Shown here: positions 59,304 through 64,000 of the stretch, piece after piece
How positions within the stretch are numbered: position 1 is the first letter of the stretch
How the letters are laid out: every line of letters begins with the position of its first letter
NCBI GenBank assembly: GCA_021732085.1
Contig: JAKFVQ010000008.1
Location: forward strand, 143,626 to 207,625
Source: Candidatus Obscuribacterales bacterium
Lineage (GTDB): Bacteria > Cyanobacteriota > Vampirovibrionia > Obscuribacterales > Obscuribacteraceae
Reading direction: 5' to 3'
DNA: 64,000 nt
The notes under the pieces: model-generated
What the model saw: only the letters and a program-made list of their open reading frames with translations
Databases searched by the model: none
Told to the model about the DNA's origin: nothing
Program-made: the position numbers and the translations under genes

Positions 59304-60705
59304 CGCTTGGTCTTACAACTGGAAGCGATGCTTCGGTCCAGGCGTTGATACCACCAACAAGATCGGTCAATTCGCTGAAACCATTTTCTTCCAAAATGCT
59401 GGCGGCGATCATTGAGCGATATCCGCCCAGGCAATGAAGGATCAGTCTACGATTCTTCGGAATTTCGGAGATTTGCTGACGCAATCTATTTAACGGAAAG
59501 TTGGTTGCGCCATCAATGTGCTTATCCGTCCATTCGCCAGGATTACGAACGTCGATAACATAAACGTTCGGATCAGTTTGCATCAACTTGCTCAATTCGG
59601 GAGCCGTCACGCGAGCTGTTTTTTCCAGCAACTCTTGCCGGAAAAGAAACGCGGATGCGCCACCATCAAGATAACCAACGACATTGTCATAACCAATTCG
59701 TCCCAGACGAACAGCGGCTTCTTGCTCTGCTCCTGGATTAGCCACAATGACTATTGGCTTTGTGTGATCGAGTACAGTTCCGGCCCATGTAGCATAGTTG
59801 CCACCAAGGCCGATGCTGATACTTCCCCGCAAGTGCCCCTTTGCAAAGTCGCCCGGGCTACGAGTATCCAACACCTGAACATCTGATTTGCGCATTTCGA
59901 TCAGCTCATCAATGCTGATTCTCCTCAAGGCCTTGGACAAATGTTCGTCCAAAACTTGCCGCTCTTGCTTATTCAGATTAGCATTCATGATGAAGTAGGC
60001 AGGCGCCTCCGACTGACAGGTGGAAATGTTCTGCACGAACTCTTCTTTACTGGCTGCTTGCAATGAAACATTGAACTTGCGCTGCTGTCCGATCGTGGTA
60101 AAGCTTTCCTTGCCGATATTCTTTCCGCACATCGATCCGGCACCATGCGCAGGATAAACGAGCGTCTCATCCGGCAATTTCATTATCTTGTTTTGCAGAG
60201 AGTCCCAAAGCAGGCTTGCCAATTGCTCCGAGCTATAGCCTTCAGATGCAAGCAAATCAGGACGGCCGACATCGCCGACAAAAAGCGTGTCGCCCGTCAG
60301 CACCGCCCACGGTGCATCAGCATTCTTCGCCAAATCAAAAATCAGAATGCAAATACTCTCCGGCGTATGCCCTGGCGTTTCCAGAAACTGCAAGCGTACA
60401 TTCTTACCAAGCTCGATTGATTGACCATCCTTGCAGGGATCGTATTCATACTCAGCGGCGCCCTGGGCACCAATCATGATCTTGGCGCCCAGCTTTTCAC
60501 GGAACTCAAGATGCCCCGCCAAGAAATCGGCGTGGAAGTGTGTCAGCAGCACATACTTAATCGAGAACCCGTGTTGCGCAGCTTCCTCAAGATATTGGTC
60601 AATATCGCGCTGGGGATCCACCACCACAGCTTCTTTGCTCTCCTCATCCGCGATCAAATAAGACGCGTGGGAAAGACAACCGAGAAAAAATTGCTTAAAG
60701 TACAT
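59287..60705 (-). CDS. Persulfide dioxygenase-rhodanese fusion (CstB-like)
   Basis: A 472-residue protein with a metallo-beta-lactamase domain and two rhodanese domains. The MBL part (1-250) has THFHADFLAGH, ETPGHTPESICIL and LTGDTLFVGDVGRPDL, the persulfide-dioxygenase pattern. The first rhodanese (about 265-360) has no active-site Cys (VVANPGAEQEA). The second (about 375-465) has ILHCLGGYRSMIAAS with the Cys. This matches CstB-type enzymes, which oxidise persulfides to thiosulfate in sulfide detoxification. No sulfide regulator or quinone reductase adjoins it. Confidence 0.9.
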   Translation of the reverse strand: MYFKQFFLGCLSHASYLIADEESKEAVVVDPQRDIDQYLEEAAQHGFSIKYVLLTHFHADFLAGHLEFREKLGAKIMIGAQGAAEYEYDPCKDGQSIELGKNVRLQFLETPGHTPESICILIFDLAKNADAPWAVLTGDTLFVGDVGRPDLLASEGYSSEQLASLLWDSLQNKIMKLPDETLVYPAHGAGSMCGKNIGKESFTTIGQQRKFNVSLQAASKEEFVQNISTCQSEAPAYFIMNANLNKQERQVLDEHLSKALRRISIDELIEMRKSDVQVLDTRSPGDFAKGHLRGSISIGLGGNYATWAGTVLDHTKPIVIVANPGAEQEAAVRLGRIGYDNVVGYLDGGASAFLFRQELLEKTARVTAPELSKLMQTDPNVYVIDVRNPGEWTDKHIDGATNFPLNRLRQQISEIPKNRRLILHCLGGYRSMIAASILEENGFSELTDLVGGINAWTEASLPVVRPSAACAG

Positions 60706-60715
60706 CTTGCACCTG

Positions 60716-60755
60716 AAAATAAAGGGCTCTGAGATGATTATCTCAGAACCCCTTC
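60716..60755 (-). terminator. Rho-independent terminator
   Basis: On the minus strand GGGTTCTGAGAT pairs with ATCTCAGAGCCC, followed by TTTATTTTC. It lies between the TPR gene and the MBL-rhodanese gene and separates their transcripts. Confidence 0.75.
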
Positions 60756-60781
60756 AAAAGTGCCTTCTGCTTCAGCTAACC

Positions 60782-61399
60782 CTAATCCTTTAGGAAGCTT
60801 TCGTCTCTATCCCGGTCGCCCTTGGCGTTAGCAATCTTTCTGGCGCCGCGTCCATGACCACCGATGACAACCGGCTTGGAGCCATCTTCTGGAATCAGGA
60901 CTCTAGCCAGAAACTTGTGCGGGCGCTCCCACATCCTTGGCGCGCTACCGGTCAAGGTGCCCAGGTGCGTAAGAGCTTGGGCTTTCTGATCCGGGAAGTC
61001 AGCCTTCGAGTAAACGAAGAGCCACTGTTTAACAAGGAAGTTATAAAGACGCGGGTCACGCTCTTTTTGCTTTTGCGAAATCATTTTGCGCTCAAGACAC
61101 TCGGCGTAGAGCAGGCGCTTGTCAGCATCCAGAGGAGCCAACTCAATTGCTCTTTGCAGTGCAACCAGCGCTCTGTCCAATTGCCCCATTCTCAATGAGC
61201 TCTCGCCTTCAAGCTGGAGTGCGCTGGCTGTTGGGACGCCCATTTCCAGAATCTGGTCGTTACGGATAACGCCATGATGGGATTTGCCGATGCCTGAAGT
61301 ATCGACAACCCAGTCTTCTTTTTCTTCCTCGTCATCGCTGCCCCAAGCACAAGGGCTTACGGCAAGCAATGCGGCCAGAATCAAAATCTGTTTTTTCAC
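60782..61399 (-). CDS. Exported TPR-like hypothetical protein
   Basis: A 205-residue protein with a signal peptide (ILILAALLAVSPCAWG, cut about residue 20), then an acidic stretch. TPR-like helices follow at about 58-110 (ASALQLEGESSLRMGQLDRA, LQRAIELAPLDADKRLL). The end is basic (GGHGRGARKIANAKGD). No enzyme motif is present. It begins 24 bases after the rpe stop on the same strand, so the two are probably one operon. Confidence 0.65.
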   Translation of the reverse strand: MKKQILILAALLAVSPCAWGSDDEEEKEDWVVDTSGIGKSHHGVIRNDQILEMGVPTASALQLEGESSLRMGQLDRALVALQRAIELAPLDADKRLLYAECLERKMISQKQKERDPRLYNFLVKQWLFVYSKADFPDQKAQALTHLGTLTGSAPRMWERPHKFLARVLIPEDGSKPVVIGGHGRGARKIANAKGDRDRDESFLKD

Positions 61400-61423
61400 T
61401 GCGGAACTCCTTTTCTGCGAGCC

Positions 61424-62104
61424 TCAGGCGGCTCCTGCCTTATTAGTCGCGCCGGCGGCTCTGATTTCTCGGATTGCCGCAGCCACGTCTGGTGAACCGT
61501 AAACACTCTTTCCGGCGACTACAAGACAGGCTCCAGCATCGGATACTGTCTTTGCGGTCTCCGCATTGATGCCACCATCCACAGAGATGATCACATCGTG
61601 CCGACCAGCTTTGTCAAACATAGCTCTGATCGTGCGAATCTTCGGCACAACAGCAGAAATAAACTTCTGCCCGCCGAATCCTGGATTGACTGACATAACA
61701 AGAACGAGGTCAATATCGTCTAAAACATAAGCCAAATGATCTTCCGGCGTAGATGGATTGAGTGCCACGCCAGCCTTCATGCCCAACCTGCGTATCTCAG
61801 CCAAAGTCCGCTGCAAGTGGATGCAAGCTTCAGCGTGCACCGTCAAATAGTTGGACCCTGCGTTGGCAAAATCCTCAAGATAACGATCCGGCTCTTCGAT
61901 CATCAGATGAACATCAAGAGGTAGTTTTGTCGTTTTGCGAATCCCCTTGACCACCGGAGCGCCAATCGTCAGGTTTGGTACGAAATGCCCATCCATGACA
62001 TCTACGTGAATAAAGTCGGCACCACCATCCTCGACCCTCTTGATTTCCGAGGCGAGATTGGCGAAATCGGCTGATAGTATGGATGGAGCTACTTTCAGTG
62101 GCAC
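61424..62104 (-). CDS. rpe: Ribulose-phosphate 3-epimerase
   Basis: A 226-residue TIM-barrel enzyme that interconverts ribulose- and xylulose-5-phosphate in the pentose-phosphate pathway. Seen: VAPSILSADFANLASEI, GADFIHVDVMDGHFVPNLTI with metal His/Asp, LDVHLMIEEPDRYLEDF, LVMSVNPGFGGQKFI and ISVDGGINAETA. The GTG at 62104 is chosen because AAAGGAC lies about six bases upstream and the length is then normal. A longer frame from ATG 62221 would add 39 unconserved residues. Confidence 0.95.
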   Translation of the reverse strand: MPLKVAPSILSADFANLASEIKRVEDGGADFIHVDVMDGHFVPNLTIGAPVVKGIRKTTKLPLDVHLMIEEPDRYLEDFANAGSNYLTVHAEACIHLQRTLAEIRRLGMKAGVALNPSTPEDHLAYVLDDIDLVLVMSVNPGFGGQKFISAVVPKIRTIRAMFDKAGRHDVIISVDGGINAETAKTVSDAGACLVVAGKSVYGSPDVAAAIREIRAAGATNKAGAA

Positions 62105-62400
62105 GTGCTTGTCCTTTCGCTGTTGATCGTGACCAGTCGTTGAAGACAAATCAAGAAGCAGCTGCTCAAGTGTAACCCGCCAATCAGTCAGGTTCATTTC
62201 TATGCGCATTTGCTGAGTCATAATTTAGATTGCCGTGACAACCCGCAAAATGCTTACCGCTCAGGGTTTGAGCTTCAAGGGACGAATTTCCAAGCGCCTT
62301 GAAATTATTGTAAGATCCGCTTTGGAAAGACTTGGTAAAGCTCATTCGAGAGAATAGGCTTGCTCAGCAATTGCAATTTCTGTAGCGGAGAGACTAGATA

Positions 62401-63522
62401 ATGACCGATTTGATTTTGAGTGAAGAGAGCAAGGAATACCAAAGTCTTGCCCGCGATTTTTTCGAAAATGAAGTTGCAAACAAAAGTGAATCGCTAGACC
62501 ACGAGGGAAAAATCCCACTGGATCTCTACAAGAAGTGCTGGGATCTCGGATTGGCAACAGCCTTCATTCCTGAGGATTTTGGCGGGCTTGGGCTTTCACT
62601 CTGGGAAACATGCGTTATTTCAGAAGAAGCTGGTAAAGCCTCTGGCGGTTTTTCAGCTTTGATCGAAGGAAACATTCTGGCGGCGGCACCACTGATGGTG
62701 GCTGCTTCGGATGAGCAGAAATCACAGTATCTATCAAAGCTTACTGAGGCTCCGAATTTGGCAGCATTCGTATTCCCGACGGGCAGCGAGCTTCCGACTT
62801 ACAAAAAATCCGGAGCGCAGTACGAATTGAGCGGTACAAAGTTGGTAGCAATTAATGGTGAGAGTGCTGGCTGGTTAGTTTTATTAGCCGTAAACGCAGA
62901 CAACAATGAAAAAACTATGTTCGTTTTTAATTCAGACCAAGCAGGATTAAAACGTGAAGGACAAATCACAAAGCTAGGGCGTAGATGCGCTGACATTTGC
63001 GCGATTAGCTTAGAAAAGATGACGCTTGATGAGCTAAACGTGGTTGGCAAAGTTGGAGAGGGTGATCTTCTCTATAATGATTCATCCGTCATTAGCAAAA
63101 CGATCATCGCAGCCCACGCAACGGGCACCATATCCGGTGCGCTCCATCATTCGACAAGATACTCCAAAGAAAGAATAACTTTTGGAAAGCCTATCTCCGA
63201 TCACCAAGCGGTCAGCTTCATGCTTGCCGACATGTCCAAGTCAGCCCAAGCCGCCCGCCTACTAACATGGAAGTCAGCCTGGCTTTACGACAATGGTCAG
63301 GGCGATCATATCCAGGCAAAGTGTGCGCAGGTTTTCGCCGTCGATGCGGCAATGGTGTCGGCAACTGATGCCGTCCAAGTATTTGGCGGGTATGGATATT
63401 CAAAGGAATACCCGGTCGAGAGATTGATGAGAGATGCAAAAATGATGCAGATGATGTCTGGCACCAGCTACGATATCAAATGTGAAATTGGGCATGAACT
63501 GTTGGCCGCCGGACAAGCTTAA
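62401..63522 (+). CDS. Acyl-CoA dehydrogenase family protein without the usual catalytic Glu
   Basis: A 373-residue flavoprotein of the acyl-CoA dehydrogenase fold: LGLATAFIPEDFGGLGLSLW, ITKLGRRCADICAIS, STRYSKERITFGKPISDHQA, FAVDAAMVSATDAVQVFGGY and GYSKEYPVERLMRDAK. The position of the standard base (YEGTS motif) reads MSGTS with Ser353, and the alternative Glu position of the LCAD/IVD type is also not acidic (VISKTII). Oxidation of an ordinary acyl-CoA is doubtful. GGAGAG precedes the ATG. The next gene overlaps the stop by one base. Confidence 0.85.
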   Translation: MTDLILSEESKEYQSLARDFFENEVANKSESLDHEGKIPLDLYKKCWDLGLATAFIPEDFGGLGLSLWETCVISEEAGKASGGFSALIEGNILAAAPLMVAASDEQKSQYLSKLTEAPNLAAFVFPTGSELPTYKKSGAQYELSGTKLVAINGESAGWLVLLAVNADNNEKTMFVFNSDQAGLKREGQITKLGRRCADICAISLEKMTLDELNVVGKVGEGDLLYNDSSVISKTIIAAHATGTISGALHHSTRYSKERITFGKPISDHQAVSFMLADMSKSAQAARLLTWKSAWLYDNGQGDHIQAKCAQVFAVDAAMVSATDAVQVFGGYGYSKEYPVERLMRDAKMMQMMSGTSYDIKCEIGHELLAAGQA

Positions 63523-63812
63523 TGAAGCAGCCTAAAGAGCCACCGATACGGATGGATAGAGAGAAACTGCAAAAGGGACAGATTCTCGTAGTCCGCACTC
63601 CGCCATTTTTTGACAAAGAATATTTGTATGAAATTGCAAGTGCAGGCGACAAACTTATTCGCGTAAATCTCCTGCACTCACCTACTGTGAAAAAGCAATG
63701 GACGCTAAACGAACTCGATCTACTTTACAAAAACAAGATGGTTAGATTCGCGGATGAAAGCGACCAAGAGAAACTATCGCCTCCATCGCAGACTTCCGAG
63801 CAAACAGATTGA
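63522..63812 (+). CDS. Small hypothetical protein coupled to the acyl-CoA dehydrogenase
   Basis: A 96-residue soluble protein whose ATG shares a base with the stop of the dehydrogenase gene (TAATG at 63520-63524). It has a beta-rich middle (KGQILVVRTPPFFDKEYLYE, KLIRVNLLHSPT) and a polar tail. No family was recognised. The overlap suggests the two proteins are made together. Confidence 0.65.
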   Translation: MKQPKEPPIRMDREKLQKGQILVVRTPPFFDKEYLYEIASAGDKLIRVNLLHSPTVKKQWTLNELDLLYKNKMVRFADESDQEKLSPPSQTSEQTD

Positions 63813-63825
63813 CCTTCTCAATGTA

Positions 63826-64000
63826 GGTGCGTCTCGATATTGATGCGTCTCGATATTGGTGCGTCTCAATGTCGGTGCGTCTCGATATTGGTGCGTCTCG
63901 ATATTGGTGCGTCTCGATATTGGTGCGTCTCGATATTGGTGCGTCTCGATATTGGTGCGTCTCGATATTGGTGCGTCTCGATATTGGTGCGTCTCGATAT
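63826..64000. repeat. 16-nt tandem repeat running off the window
   Basis: About eleven head-to-tail copies of GGTGCGTCTCGATATT, the second and third with small changes, continue to the last base. A degenerate copy (TTCTCAATGTA) precedes the array. Because 16 is not a multiple of three and no stop arises in any phase, the array is open in all six frames. An ATG inside the second copy (63843) opens a frame that runs to the end. Confidence 0.95.

Noticed and set aside
62105..62221. N-terminal extension of ribulose-phosphate epimerase from ATG 62221
   Set aside because: The extra residues are not part of the family and a GTG with a good ribosome-binding site gives the normal length.

Overview
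The window looks like chromosome of a non-pathogen bacterium related to the Cyanobacteria, most plausibly the Melainabacteria/Vampirovibrionia side (Obscuribacterales-like). The best single clue is an OmpR-type regulator at 34931-35689 that reads as RpaB (Ycf27) almost end to end. Supporting clues are a CsaB/WecG/Mini-III operon, a cobalamin-type radical SAM protein, GlcE, MEP-pathway IspG, WG-repeat proteins, many Ser/Thr kinases and hybrid regulators, and a lone secretin. This placement is inference; no rRNA lies in the window. No photosynthesis gene, CRISPR array, insertion sequence or phage gene was seen.

Layout. 1-2536: tail of ruvB, a YibE/F membrane protein and cdsA, all on +. 2706-9187: signalling block, with a receiver-Ser/Thr kinase fusion, two unknown genes, a HigBA-type toxin-antitoxin locus whose toxin is frameshifted, and two coupled histidine kinases, one of which lacks its phospho-acceptor His. 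9306: tRNA-Ser(GCU). 9483-16217: membrane enzymes (glycosyltransferase-like, spermidine-synthase-like, EamA transporter, methyltransferase, M50-like protease). 16560-23422: metabolism (FtcD fusion, a Glu-dehydrogenase homologue with an altered catalytic Lys, a sodium/solute symporter, NagZ). 23480-28635, minus strand: WG-repeat protein, eIF2B-like protein, radical SAM protein, zinc-ribbon protein. 28636-29426: cluster of short interspersed repeats leading into eno. 30838-35689: small exported protein, ahcY, an alpha/beta hydrolase, rpaB. 36930-39506: secretin, followed by a 22-nt tandem array, a twin palindromic operator with promoter, and a BlaI/MecI-type repressor. 41089-46678: gmhB-like phosphatase, a PAS histidine kinase coupled to a regulator whose receiver and GGDEF motifs are all degenerate, then csaB-wecG-mrnC. 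46766-51418: glcE, a membrane Ser/Thr kinase, ispG. 51543-59240 looks accessory: RadC-like JAB protein, REP-like hairpins, two ~97-nt direct repeats flanking a protein with an 8-residue repeat and a CheD-like tail, a MATE exporter, a stand-alone TOPRIM protein and two small unknown genes. 59287-63812: persulfide dioxygenase/rhodanese fusion, TPR protein, rpe, a divergent acyl-CoA dehydrogenase and a small partner. The window ends inside a 16-nt tandem repeat that is open in all six frames.

Themes. Signalling is dense (four histidine kinases or kinase-like proteins, two Ser/Thr kinases, four receiver proteins), and several members lack catalytic residues, suggesting signalling by partner binding or heterodimers. 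Several intergenic regions carry tandem or dispersed repeats. All functional calls rest on motifs read by eye.
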